This document shows positions 50,678-60,863 of a stretch of 64,000 nucleotides of DNA, one piece after another (the stretch's first letter is position 1; every line of letters starts with the position of its first letter). The notes beneath the pieces are model-generated. The model did no database searches, was not told the origin of the DNA, and was given only the letters and a program-made list of their open reading frames with translations. The translations under genes and the position numbers were made by a program. The stretch is taken from positions 682,001 to 746,000 of the forward strand of contig JAIVFJ010000001.1 of NCBI GenBank assembly GCA_025765615.1, written 5' to 3'. The DNA comes from Zopfochytrium polystomum. Its lineage: Eukaryota; Chytridiomycota; Chytridiomycetes; Chytridiales; Chytridiaceae.

Positions 50678-52199
50678 TCACTTTGCCCCGGACGCTTCCT
50701 TCAACGCGAGAAGCTGCTTCGTGCGGAACGTCTCGTAGTGAACCGCCGCCGTCATCTCAATCAACTCTTGCAGGTGCGAGCGGGTCAGGAAGTTGCGAAG
50801 GGCAACAAACTCGCAGTGCGCCTCGTTCTCGACTGCAGAAGGGGGTTGGCAGAGGGTGAAAAGTAAGGGAAAAAAGGTAAGTGTTGCGACCCGTAAGGAA
50901 ATAGTTTTGGCAGAAGGTTCCCTCGGGAAACAAATCATTCTCGACATCCCCACGAACAAACGTACCGTTGATAAGACCCCAACGAGTCCTCCGTCCGCGC
51001 ACCGCCTTTCCGTCAACAACAATGTTGCGTTCCGAGCCGACCACCGCAAACGGCAGCATATCCCTGATCGCCTGCGCGGCCTGGCGCTCGGCCCTGTCGA
51101 CGTCCGTCACCAGTACGTCGTCGTCCAGGAACGTGTCCATGTACGGGAACACGCGGATCCCGTGGAAGTCGATTTCTTCCTTGATCCGGCGCTTGTACGC
51201 GACGCGCTCCTCCATCGTGAGCGAGTCGGACTTGGAGATTACAGGGATGACGTTGGCAATCTCAGATATCTTCTTCATCACAGTGATGTCCAGCGGTGTA
51301 AGTCTGTTGAGATTATCAAAAAAAAAAAAAAAAAAAAGAGAGAGAAAGGAGTACATCGTTAACCGTGCTACCGACAACGTGGGTGAAAAGAAAACAACAA
51401 TGAAAAGCTTACGAGTGCCCGGTGGGATTGATGCAGAAAATAACTGCGTGCACGCGGGTGTCTGGGATCCGCCGTTCACGGTTCGGAGTCAGCTCTTTCC
51501 TCAAGTACGTCGAGTACTGCTCTTTGATGTACTTGATGATGGGGTCCCAACAGTTTTCGTTGTTCACCTGGTCGCCGTAGCCCGGGGTGTCCGTGATGGT
51601 CAGCTTCAACCGGACACCGTTCTCTTCCACGACTGAAAATCCAGGGAGGGATGGGGACGATTAGCTGCGCACACTTGCTGGAAAAGCCGCCCGTCTGGGT
51701 ACGGCACACAAAAACCCCACCATGCGTGACACTGTTGATCTCGGTCGTCTGCCGGGGAGGCTCATTCGGTTTTCGCAGGCCCTTCGAGTCGATGAGGTGG
51801 GCAGCGAACAGAGTGTTAACGAGGGTAGACTTCCCGAGTCCCGATCGGCCTGCGCCAAAGAGATATTGAGTTCCAAAAGGGGCTCGATCCAGGATGAAGG
51901 ATTCACTTACCAACGATCAAGAGGTTGAATGTGAACCCTCGCTTCAGAAGCCGCCGCTCGATCTGCTGGGTGACGGTGTCAAAACCGACGTAGCCGGTCA
52001 AGGTGATCTGTGTTTTGCAACAGGTGAAGACGGTCAGAAAAGATACATGGAAACAAAACTCAAATTCTCGCAAGAGGGTCAATTGAATGGCTTCGGAGTC
52101 TTTGATCGTCCTCGAGGAGCATCCGGGCATTGCGTTGTGACCCCTAACTCCGGCGCGGCGGCGTCGAGCGACACTTGCCTTCTTCTCGGTGGTGGCCAT
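50678..52199 (-). CDS. CDC10: septin, Cdc10-type
   Basis: Exons are 52199-52179, 52007-51911, 51849-51721, 51632-51413, 51303-50966 and 50832-50678; 319 residues. The polybasic region (IERRLLKRGFTFN), G1 P-loop (GRSGLGKST), G3 (DTPGYGD) and G4 (SKSD) are present. The septin unique element follows (IPFAVVGSERNIVVDG, RGRRTRWGLINVENEAHC), ending shortly after KQLLALKEASGAK. There is no C-terminal coiled coil, as expected for Cdc10. Septins form GTP-binding filaments at the cortex and septum. Intron 1 (52178-52008) starts GCAAGT rather than GT, so it is a GC-AG intron. Confidence 0.93.
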
Positions 52200-52631
52200 G
52201 GCTCAAATCAGAAAAAAATGGCTCTATTCTCCAACTTTTTTTTCTCACAAAGGACCAATCAAAATGGAATACGTTACCAGTGAAATATGGATTTTTCCTT
52301 GCCCAATTCCTCAGGAAACTCTTTCTTGAGAATAGGTGAGCGACCCTGCGAAACGCAATCTGGCCTCGTGATCGCGTCCTTCCACCCATCCATCCCATCC
52401 ACCTATCCATCCCATCCGACCCGTCCCATCCATTCCACACTCCTAAGCGACCTTGAGGTCGTGAGACTGGAAGTCTGGATCGCCACCAGTGCTCGCTGGC
52501 GCGGCCTGCGGCTGCGGCAGCGCGGGAAAGTGATCACCATCACCAACACAACCACAACCGCGCGGCCTGCGGCCATAGGAAACGTTCATTCATCACCGCC
52601 TTCGCCGTTTTCGTGGCCTTTGGCCGAGAAA
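52200..52631. other. region upstream of the septin gene
   Basis: Includes short direct repeats of CCATCC (52381-52435). An open frame from 52287 runs through but starts in sequence that does not look coding. Confidence 0.4.
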
Positions 52632-53087
52632 ATGACTCCTCAGACCAGACGCCTTTCGCCGGTGCGGGCTTCGGCCGCGAGAGCGCCGGAAAACGATCTT
52701 CCAACACCAACATCGACTTTTCCGACCCAACGGTCGCCTTACAATCACCATCACCATCGCCGCCGCCCTTTCGGCCCCGCTAACGTCGGAAAACGATTAT
52801 CTGGATACCGCAACATTCCCGTGACTATTCCGACCCTCTCGGCGTATCATGCCAAATTTCCGCTGCTGTCGTCGTTGTCGTTAAGTGAGGACCCCGCCAG
52901 CCCATCGTCGCTGCCCGCCGCCAGTTCATCGTCGCACCCGGCGTCTTTTCAAATTGAACTTTCGGAGGTTCAGATGCAGGCTATCTTCGCCGCAGTGCCG
53001 ATCACGTGTCTCGTCCCCGTCGACTTGCCGAGTACGCGGCCTGCAGCCGCTCCCGGAGCAGCAACATTTTCCTTAGACATACGCTGC

Positions 53088-53132
<45 letters not shown>

Positions 53133-53273
53133 TTGCCTCTTCGTCCTGGTACGATCAGTTCAAGAAGACTAACTCTTCCGTTGCTTCCTTCTTCTCAGTG
53201 TCAAGGGGAAGGAACAGGAAATACCCCCGAAACACATACCAGAACTTTAAAACAGCAGAACCAACATGCGTAG
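52632..53273 (+). CDS. hypothetical Pro/Ser/His-rich protein, low complexity
   Basis: An ATG at 52632 opens MTPQTRRLSPVRASAARAP and continues with a His run (NHHHHRRRP) and a more structured stretch (SFQIELSEVQMQAIFAAVPI). It then runs into a CT microsatellite that encodes Leu-Ser repeats. The real gene may splice out before the microsatellite. No family recognised. Confidence 0.35.
53092..53126. repeat. (CT)n microsatellite
   Basis: A nearly pure CT run. It lies close to the change from GC-rich, intron-containing host DNA to the AT-richer intronless segment. Confidence 0.9.
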
Positions 53274-53535
53274 CACGATCATAGCTCATTTGCTGATGGT
53301 TACTGTCTGGATAGCCACTGCGTGTTCTGCAGTCTACATGAAGGATTGCAACCGAGGGAGACTGGGGCAAACGTGCTTCGCCGTATGCTCTTGCGGTATT
53401 AACAGTGGCAGGCTGGGCTGCAGTTCAACGTGGCAAGACGGCGAGTACGTAGACTGTATGCATAATGGTGAATGCTGGTGCGTGTACTTGGAGAATGCAA
53501 TGGAAACAGACAAGATGCAGGTGCAAAGCGACTAG
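53266..53535 (+). CDS. small secreted cysteine-rich protein
   Basis: ATG at 53266, 89 residues, no intron. The first 20 or so residues form a signal peptide (MRSTIIAHLLMVTVWIATAC). The mature part has nine cysteines in about 50 residues (KDCNRGRLGQTCFAVCSCG, then CMHNGECWCVY), implying a disulfide-rich fold. I recognise no family. It sits at the edge of the virus-like segment, so it may be a viral or a host secreted protein. Confidence 0.55.
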   Translation: MRSTIIAHLLMVTVWIATACSAVYMKDCNRGRLGQTCFAVCSCGINSGRLGCSSTWQDGEYVDCMHNGECWCVYLENAMETDKMQVQSD

Positions 53536-54165
53536 CTGAAAACAGTATAACGACACTGATTGCAAAGCACAGAAATACACAGTACCTCATACTGATTGGT
53601 GTTTGAAACTGCACAACGGGAATGGCATGGTCACAAGCGCGATACCTTAGTGCATATTGTGGGACCATATGTTAACTGTCAATTGCTTGCCGCTCCATTT
53701 AGTACACGGTATCTGCTATGGATTCTGGAACCAACCATAGAGCAAACGCTATGTACTTAGTAGCTGCATATATCCTGCTTTGCCATGATCTATTCGGGAG
53801 TGCAGTACTACTATCAAGTGAGGGTCACTGAATGGAGCATGCGACACTGTGACTGGGTGCTCCACGTGAGAAGGTATGCCCAGGGTGAGTTGATGGCAGG
53901 TGAGATTGAGTATACAGCCAAGCAAGATGGTGCAACTGTTGCCAACATGCCTCACATGGCACAGGAGATAATTATGTGGTACGTGACTGAGATATGCTAT
54001 CCAAGCTCAATGATACCGTTCATGGACGATGTGTTTGTGTACAGCATGTTCCTGGTCTCTCTTCCAGTGTATGATCAGTGTTAGGCGGAACTGAATGGTT
54101 AGCAGCAAGAGGCGCAAGACGGACCTGAACCTATTGTGACTGTCAGTTATCGTTCTCACAATGCC

Positions 54166-54473
54166 TGTTATGAATCACCCTCTTCAAACCTCTGGAACCT
54201 TCTAGAACATTCCTTCATGGAACCTTGTGGAACCTTCTGGAACCTTCTTTGCTTTCCTGACTTGTCTTGTTGTCATTGGTATCATTGGTATCATTGTATT
54301 ACTAATTGCTCTTTCTGGAACTTTCTTTGAGTCTTGACAAGGAAGACTCTCAAAAGGTATAAAAGGGGGATGGGGGACCTGCCCCATCCCTCAAGTGAAT
54401 TATTGTTTCCAATACAATCATCACTCCTCTCAGTTCCTTGTCTGCCTTGCCCTGTCCTGCCATGTTCCTGACA
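54166..54473 (+). mobile_element. nested solo LTR of a second family
   Basis: A 308-bp block starting TGTTA and ending TGACA, flanked on both sides by ATGCC (54161-54165 and 54474-54478). LTR B lacks the block and shows the empty site. It contains a TATA box at 54358-54364. Confidence 0.88.
54190..54364 (+). promoter_or_regulatory. heat-shock-element-like array and TATA box in the nested LTR
   Basis: From 54192 to 54250 there are repeated alternating GAA/TTC units (ggaaccttctagaacattcc and three more ggaacctt repeats), the pattern bound by heat shock factor trimers. TATAAAAGGGGG follows at 54358. Together they look like the U3 promoter of a stress-responsive retrotransposon. Inference from sequence. 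Confidence 0.5.
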
Positions 54474-55108
54474 ATGCCCATGGGAGAGAGAGCCACCACC
54501 AATGCAGACCTGGGCGCTGGCTTGCACTGATGACAAATACTCCGAGTATTAAGTGGAACGGAAACCTGGTGTCAACAGTTTTCCTCCTCCTCTGCTCAAG
54601 CAGATAATATAGGAGAGGTTTTTATCTTGTGCCGGTCACACTTGCCTAGCAACTATTACAGCGTGTATGTATCAATAATTCATAACAGAGTTTTTCTCTT
54701 TTCTCTCCAAGTTGGGGAGAAGGACCACCCACAAACACACATCTCCACTTCATTCACTCCTTCCACTCACTCACTCAGGGTAGACAGTTTACAATCAGCG
54801 CATACTGCCAGATGGGAACTATGTCTACCTGAGCAAGGCAGATGGTGAATCTGCTGTACTGATAGACGGCGGCTACATTTGGGTGGTGTGCAGGTGGAAC
54901 AGGGAATTGCCTGTAGTGGGTGTCATGCCAAATCTGTCGCACTCCGTATACGCTGCTACATCTGACGTGATCCACTGTGAGCTCATGCTCGACTCATCCC
55001 TTGTGTTCATATGCGACGTGGCTGTGGGTGGCAATGTACTGCCCGCGCATAGGCTGTATGAGCAATATCCCACCAATCATCTCACCATTCAGTTGCCAGT
55101 GCCGTTCA

Positions 55109-55960
55109 TCAGGGATCAGCCTGACGTACATGCGTAAGTGCAGCGATAGAGTGTGCCAGGTGCATTTCCATGGCCTCCACACTGTCAGTCGCCTGCTTCA
55201 CCAGCTCATTGTATGCATCAACAGATCGCTTCTCCTCACATTGCTTCATCACTTCATCCAGCTTCGTCACAGTCTCTTGCCAATGATCTCGCATCATCTT
55301 GCTTGTAGTGACTACGAATGAGAGGGATGACTCAGCACACCCCACAATTGTATCCGCCTCTTCCCTGGTGGGTTTCTTGCCTATTGCAGGTCGTGATTGT
55401 TGGTAAACTGAGGTCATACCTGCCACATGCCGGCGCAAGAAGTTTGCACAGATTCGAGTACGTATGCTTACAGTCTCCATCACTAAGTCATACAGTGCAC
55501 CACGTAGTACCTGTGATCCGATGATACGCAGCTCCTCAGGGTTATACCACGTCCATGTGTGGGTCTTGCAGTCTGCTCCTGTCCTGTGCTGATTGTTGCT
55601 GTGGGTCAGTGTACATGGCTAGTGATGTGTACCTGCACTCTGCATCTGTATCCCGTGCTTCGCTCATGCGTTCAGATGATGCTCTACGTGCTAGGTATAC
55701 TGGGGTGACTCATTCCCATGCTCTGCACATTGAGCTCCGGCCTCTCGTACTGCGTGAGGCTATTCATGCAGTGTGATACTGTCTCTCTTGCATCAATTCC
55801 CATCAGCACTAGCAGGAGCTTGGATTGGGCATACACTGATCTGGTGCAGATGATCTCGTACATCATCTTGGCTGTCGCTGCTTTCAGCTTGATGCTTAGT
55901 GCCACGCTCCCTCTGTTGAATGGTATGGCATTGATAAGTGCGACGCCAGTACGCAGCATC
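55109..55960 (-). pseudogene. unidentified virus-like ORF in three frame fragments
   Basis: Three open fragments follow each other on the minus strand: 55960-55684 (ALINAIPFNRGSVALSIKLK), then about 55710-55555 (VYLARRASSERMSEARDTDA), then about 55570-55109 (YNPEELRIIGSQVLRGALYD). Each join needs a one-base shift. The last fragment is helical (TVTKLDEVMKQCEEKRSVDA). No family recognised; most likely one gene with indels. Confidence 0.45.
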
Positions 55961-55962
55961 AG

Positions 55963-56373
55963 TTAGGGTCTATCCCTATTGACTGCCTGTGGTCTCCCTC
56001 TGCTATAAACTGTGACAGCACCTGTACTGATGGCGTATAGCCAATGCAACTCTATGGGTTGAATGCGAATGCAGCGGCAAACTCTGGCAGTAGGTCCTCT
56101 GTGTATGGGCTCTGGCCAATGACTAGCATCCGAATGGGTACAGACAAGGGGTATCAGCAGGAGAGAGTTAGCCACTCTGCGGTCCAGTCTTCCTCCCATG
56201 ATGCTCTGCAATTCCTGCACGTACCTGGTGATAATGTGCGTGGTAGCCTCTCTCTGCTCTCTGATTCTGCTGTCAGCATCTACTGAGGCATACCCAATTG
56301 TCGGTCTGTCAGCTGGTACTCTTGCTCCAGTGTTAGCCTGTGCTACCACCTGTACTGCATGTGTTCTGTGCAT
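55963..56373 (-). pseudogene. unidentified ORF with uracil-DNA-glycosylase-like motif
   Basis: The upper part reads TIGYASVDADSRIREQREAT and then LQSIMGGRLDRRVANSLLLI. After a one-base shift near 56148 the frame continues with MLVIGQSPY and an FAFNP end, resembling the GQDPY active-site loop of family-1 uracil-DNA glycosylases, but with Ser for Asp. The similarity covers only this loop. Confidence 0.3.
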
Positions 56374-56418
56374 GTTTGGTGCAGTTTAAAACAATCACTC
56401 CACTGTCAGCAGCATGAC

Positions 56419-57529
56419 TCAGTACCCCCTGACTGTACTGCCCTTGATTGGCAGCGATGATCTGTGACTTGATGCCTTGCTAGCGGCTGATGCATGGTCT
56501 CGCTTGTCAGCTGAAGATGGAGGTACTAGCGTGGGTATCTCTGCTATGGGAGTGGGTTGTTCATCCTCGCTCTCTGAATCTGATACAGGAGCTATTCCCT
56601 CGTCTGTCTCTACCACTGTCTTGTGTATGGCATTGAATAGCTGATCCTTGTCTACATCACCTAGCACCTCGTCATCTGATTCAGCTATCCGCTCATCCTG
56701 GAGCATAGACACGAGAGCCATATCAGTCACAACATACTCTGCTGTGTATTTGTTCTGTGTCCTCTGCAGCCCAAGTGGGGGTGGTTTCGTGGCAGTGCGA
56801 GTGACAAGCTGAAGGGACACTCGACTGAAGCCAAGCATATACCTTGGCGCAGCATTAGTTGCAGATCCCGTGTCACTGATTGTACGCTTGAGTCTGAGTA
56901 CCAATGTAGCCAGTCCCTGCATGTTGGGCTTGTCCTTGCTGTTCTTCCACAGGACAGTGAGTACAGACTCGAATGAACCGACTGCAGCTAGTTCCAGCTC
57001 CTCTGGGTGCTCCTTGCTTGGCAGTACCATTGTGACCTGCGAGCCAATCTCTGCGTCATTCCGCTGCTTACTGTACGTATCTGTCTTCTTGATCGTTGAC
57101 ACAATAGAGCCAATAAGCCAAGTATAGCCGTCTCCAGTGACTGCAGATTCAGCATCCACTATCAGGCCAGACTTGCAGACATGCAGCACCAGTCTGTGGT
57201 ATACAGCACGAGGTATGCCCACTTGAATGTCATACACACCATACATCCAAGTGTATAGTGTCTTCCCTCGATCCTGTATGTCTACTTGCTTCCCCACCCG
57301 CTCACTATCCACAATGATAACATCAGCTCCAACGAAGAACGGGCACACGCTCTTGTCCTCGAAACGCTTGCCCAGTTCCCACTACACTTGTGCCACTTCT
57401 TGATGTCCCACCTGCAATAGATCGCTCTGTGGTGGCAATCACAATGAACAGAGGCACTTTGTCCAGGTCACTCTGCTTGAGGATAATGCTGTCATCATAG
57501 TCGATAGTGCCATCCTCGTCCATACACAT
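56419..57529 (-). CDS. unidentified virus-like protein, one frame break
   Basis: An ATG-led start (MCMDEDGTIDYDDSIILKQS) is followed after a one-base shift near 57370 by a 300-codon open frame (VCPFFVGADVIIVDSERV, then TLYTWMYGVYDIQVGIPRAV) that ends in an acidic/Ser tail. It is intronless. No family recognised. The opening is vaguely like the DDSI segment of polymerase subunits, but I do not claim that. Confidence 0.45.
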
Positions 57530-57536
57530 GAGACCC

Positions 57537-57614
57537 TTGTGAGACTGTGCTCTCTAAATCCTCACCCTGGGCTATGGGTGGCAAATAGAGCAATGACCTA
57601 AATACCAATCCTGA
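57537..57614. repeat. 78-bp direct repeat, copy 1
   Basis: Identical over 78 bp to 61689-61766 and in the same orientation. It contains the stop codon of the endonuclease-like ORF on the minus strand and is probably the 3' terminus of that retroelement. Confidence 0.9.
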
Positions 57615-58200
57615 TTGTCATATCAAGCAGTGAGATGGCATCAGTAATCTCCTGTTCTGTCGTAACAGTAGGCACAAAATCGCTGAGGTTTGTAAGCAGC
57701 TCAATGCGATAATGATCGCTTTTGGCAAGTCCATCAAATGAGGGATGGTCTGTGTGAATTTGGACACTATACCTAGAAGGGTCAATGTCGTTACTTACAA
57801 GGAAATAATCTACTTGTAACAGTGGGATCCATTCACCCGAACAGGAGGACTTCATAGTCCAAGTAAGTCCACGGGATGAAGGGAATGTACATCGAAACAC
57901 GTAGACATAGCCAGATGCTAAGAATCTGTCAAACCACTGTCTCTCGCTCTCTAAGAGGCCAGGGAAAGTGGCATGCTCTCTCTTCAGGCGAAGGCGAAGA
58001 GAGTGGTCAACATCAAGGTCAGTATGTGCAATGTTCAAGTCTCCAGCCACAATGATGGTAAATCCTTGCAGTCGGAGGGCTGAACAGTTTTGCATAACTT
58101 CTTCAAGGAAATTCATCTTGTAGGGTTGTCAGGATCAAGTCTCATCCGCGAAGCTGCTTGGAGCATAAACATTGAGGATTGGAGCAATATGGGGGCGGTG
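57598..58200 (-). pseudogene. APE-type endonuclease fragment, probably from a non-LTR retrotransposon
   Basis: The main frame (58116-57598) contains TIIVAGDLNIAHTDLDVDH, an ER-WF helix (LLESERQWFDRFLASGYVYV), the WTM strand and a closing FDGLAKSDHYRIEL. These are the GDLN and SDH motifs of exonuclease III/AP endonucleases. Upstream, in shifted frames, ILNVYAPSSFADET supplies the preceding strand. Two one-base shifts are needed. No reverse transcriptase follows, and the 78-bp terminal repeat comes straight after, so this looks like an internally deleted element. A cellular AP endonuclease is less likely because a copy of the terminal repeat lies elsewhere in the window. Confidence 0.55.
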
Positions 58201-59478
58201 AAGGCATCACTGCATTGTTTCCAAGAAGAAAGCACAACACCGCATGAGCATTTTTCGGGCAGTTGATCCACAATGACCCGAGCTGAAGCTGGAGTGGGGC
58301 TGTCGCTAAATGAGAGACGAGTGAGGCAGGGATGGGATCCTCAGAGACCACAGCCTGGTGAACAGCAACTTGAGTTTGTTGAGGTCCACCGCCTTGGTGT
58401 CCTGCAGCAGAACCTTGAGTGCCAGGGATGGTGTCAGCGTCAACATGAGTGACGTGCTTGTTCTGACATGTGTCTGGTTCCTTTCCTTTGGGCCGGCGGG
58501 CGCCAGCACCGTTAGGAGCAGGATCAGCCTTCGAGCAGAGAGACAGCAGAGGTCGTGCAGGCAATATTTGATCGGTGAGAGTGTGAACAACAGTCTCAGC
58601 TTGTCCAGCTGCAGCTGAGGAGACAAGGAGGAGGGTCATATCCTCAGCATGTCGGGTATTCCGATTGTATTGGTATTGGAGCTTTGACACGCGGTTGCGC
58701 CTGAGTCAGCGGCTGTTAGCATCGCATGCGGAAGCGAAATCTTGACTCAATAGCTGTTGTGGGATACTGGCAATGGCAGCATTGAATCCACGGACTGTTG
58801 AGAAGTCAACAGGTGCAGAGGGCACGTTCTGTCGTCGATTGGCGTCAACAGCTCATTTGGGGCGACGGTTACATTGTCGATTAGTGTCGCGTGGCGCAGG
58901 ACCAGCGTGGTCGTCATGATCGGAGTTTACGTCATGCATCTCAATGTCCTCGACATTCATACGTCGTTGATCTTCGTGGTGGATCAGATCTTCATAGTTG
59001 ATCTGTTCAAGTGACTTGTTGGATGTCGTGGATTGCGATCCAGATGGACCAGCATTGTGGCAGTATTGGTCAAAACTCCACGAGGGGCTGGGTGCGATCT
59101 GGTGGTTGTCCGAGTTTCCTCCCGAATTGGGACGGCGATCTGGGTGATCTGGACGCCTGGATGTGGTGAGGTCAATCATCATCGCAGTAGGAAGCCAACG
59201 AATGGTGCTGTAAGTACCAGTTGAGTGGCGCATCGCTACATCCTGGTTGACGTCCTCCAGTTCCGCACATGCGACGATTACGTGTGCAGCCAGAAGGGAA
59301 AACAGACAGGCGATCGGGGTCAAGGCCCTCACGACGAGGAGGTGTTCGATAGAGCTCGCAATCTGGTGGAGCGGAGGTTGATCGCTGCTGGTGCAAAGGG
59401 CCAGCACTGTTGTTGTTGGGGATGTGTGAAGCCATGTCGTCAAGATCACAAACTTTTTGTGACAAAAGAACAAAATGA
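58201..59478 (-). other. upstream part of the retroelement-like insertion, no intact gene
   Basis: Several hydrophilic minus-strand frames (RRPDHPDRRPNSGGNSDNHQ; INYEDLIHHEDQRRMNVEDI) resemble the low-complexity ORF1 of non-LTR elements, but none is complete and no zinc knuckle is visible. Confidence 0.35.
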
Positions 59479-59736
59479 TTGTGGAGCATGGAAGGGAATC
59501 GAACATTGCGTAATTCCGACTCACTACGTTCAGTGTATGCCATTGCATGTGACCTGATCCGCAGACTGAAGACAGTGTACGAGGTATTCTCACAGCCATA
59601 CGCGGATATCATACGCTACCTCAACACACGCATTGTGAAGGCGAACAAGAGCGGCACTCCAGGAGATACACTGCCTGTTGTCAATGATCTGGGCATGACC
59701 TCCAGCTTTCACTTGCCAATAGAGTGCATCAAGTAG
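59479..59736 (+). CDS. unidentified small virus-like ORF (possibly partial)
   Basis: The coding-looking portion starts near 59530: VYAIACDLIRRLKTVYEVFS, then IIRYLNTRIVKANKSG, ending at TAG 59734-59736. The 5' end is lost at the junction with the retroelement-like insertion. No family recognised. Confidence 0.35.
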   Translation: MWSMEGNRTLRNSDSLRSVYAIACDLIRRLKTVYEVFSQPYADIIRYLNTRIVKANKSGTPGDTLPVVNDLGMTSSFHLPIECIK

Positions 59737-59760
59737 TAGAAGCCTACATGAGGAGAAGCA

Positions 59761-59922
59761 ATGGGCGAGAACATCCCGACAGCATCACTCAGGGGCTACA
59801 TTGTAAGTGTACATGCTGTGGGTGATAAAGCAGCGATACTTGTCAAATACTCCAAGCCAGTGTCTGCAGGTGGAACAAGCACAGCACTACAGCGGCTACG
59901 CACGAAAGCAGGGATCGTGTGA
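59761..59922 (+). CDS. 53-residue ORF of unknown function
   Basis: ATG-led, starting 24 nt after the previous stop on the same strand: MGENIPTASLRGYIVSVHAV, then KYSKPVSAGG. The close same-strand spacing is as in compact viral genomes. No family recognised. Confidence 0.35.
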   Translation: MGENIPTASLRGYIVSVHAVGDKAAILVKYSKPVSAGGTSTALQRLRTKAGIV

Positions 59923-60140
59923 TTCTGCTGGTTGTTGTTTTAAACTACGAATAGGTGAATGAGCGTACAATACTCTCCATACGCTGCACTGACTGGCCTT
60001 GAGCATAGAGACGATGTACTGAATCTGTAGTATCACCAGCTGAGTGCATGTTCGCAGCTCGCCATGTGTGGAATGAGTGCAGCATCATCGCTGTCCAGCT
60101 TGAGCAGGGATTGTCGCATCACTACATTGGTTGTAGCTGC

Positions 60141-60629
60141 TCAATTGTCAGCATCAGGCTGTAGCGGGGGACAGTCACATAGCAGCGACAAGCGCCTGCA
60201 CTTGGTGCATATACTCACAACACAGGCATCGTAACTGTCCACCAGCTCAGAGAGATAGTACATGTAGCCTTTCATACACATGGTCAATACTTCCATCTCA
60301 CCAAGTCTCACTGGGTATCCCTTCAACCTGCCATGGCCTATTGACACCGAGCGTGGCACACTGGACATGTAATGCTGCTTGTCACTTGCCAAGTGTCCCT
60401 GCAACCAGAAGTCACATACACCATAGTCAGCAATCACTCTCCTGCGTATGCCATCTACTGTTACTGAGTATATGAACTCAGGCGAGCCTGGGTACTTGAG
60501 GTAGCATCTCCTCGGCTGTGGCTTCCTGCTGTAACTGTCGTCCAGTGTCACACATACGCTTGAAGTGGTGGTAGTGGGATCGAAATCATGCGTTCTGATT
60601 GCAGCCATTCCTGCCCATGCTTCCAGCAC
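60141..60629 (-). CDS. C-terminal part of a virus-like RNA polymerase subunit 2 (Rpb2)
   Basis: The order of motifs matches the Rpb2 C-terminus: a CDFWLQGHLASDKQHYM segment corresponding to YFQ.L.HMV.DK, then RLGEMEVLTMCMKGYMYYLS corresponding to the GEMERD..L.HG block. A clamp-type zinc ribbon follows (CTKCRRLSLLCDC). The upstream thousand residues are absent from the window in collinear position, so this is a fragment, or the rest lies elsewhere. It is intronless and unlike host Rpb2 in several conserved positions, which fits a large DNA virus origin. Assigned by eye. Confidence 0.5.
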   Translation of the reverse strand: MLEAWAGMAAIRTHDFDPTTTTSSVCVTLDDSYSRKPQPRRCYLKYPGSPEFIYSVTVDGIRRRVIADYGVCDFWLQGHLASDKQHYMSSVPRSVSIGHGRLKGYPVRLGEMEVLTMCMKGYMYYLSELVDSYDACVVSICTKCRRLSLLCDCPPLQPDADN

Positions 60630-60863
60630 CTGCCTGATCGTGTTGCAGTTAGTGAAAGATGATTGTGCATCACTACATGCAGACTGAATTCAGCTCCAGT
60701 GTCAATGTCTACGCATGTCACCAGCTGTGAGACTACACCAAGGTCTCAGTGATAAAGTCTAGGAATTTTATTCGCAAAAACAAGCGTACCTGTCATAAAA
60801 CTGCAAGGATTGGGACCCCTATTATTGCTCCCAGTTCTTTAGTTTCCAAGGCGTTATCAAAGT

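Larger units (their letters stand above)
54079..54793 (+). mobile_element. solo LTR A, carrying a nested solo LTR
   Basis: The 715-bp copy begins TGTTAGGCGG and ends GTTTACA. It matches 60864-61276 along its whole length except for a 313-bp extra block, which is the nested LTR plus one target duplication. No internal retrotransposon region lies beside it, so it is a solo LTR left by recombination. It splits the capping-like ORF. Confidence 0.9.
54074..54798. other. 5-bp target-site duplication ATCAG around LTR A
   Basis: ATCAG occurs at 54074-54078 and again at 54794-54798, exactly flanking the LTR that starts TGTTAGG and ends TTTACA. Confidence 0.9.
53785..55136 (+). pseudogene. mRNA-capping-enzyme-like ORF interrupted by a solo LTR
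   Basis: The left part (53785-54078) and right part (54799-55136) lie on either side of LTR A. With one copy of the 5-bp target duplication removed they share a reading frame, so the LTR split a single ORF. The right part has SKADG, a KxDG motif of covalent nucleotidyltransferases (capping guanylyltransferases and ligases), followed by an acidic motif-III-like segment (CELMLDSSLVFICDV). The left part contains an acidic strand (GEIEYT) like tunnel-type RNA triphosphatases. Such bifunctional capping proteins are typical of large DNA viruses. The assignment is by motif only; the ORF is broken and short. Confidence 0.45.
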
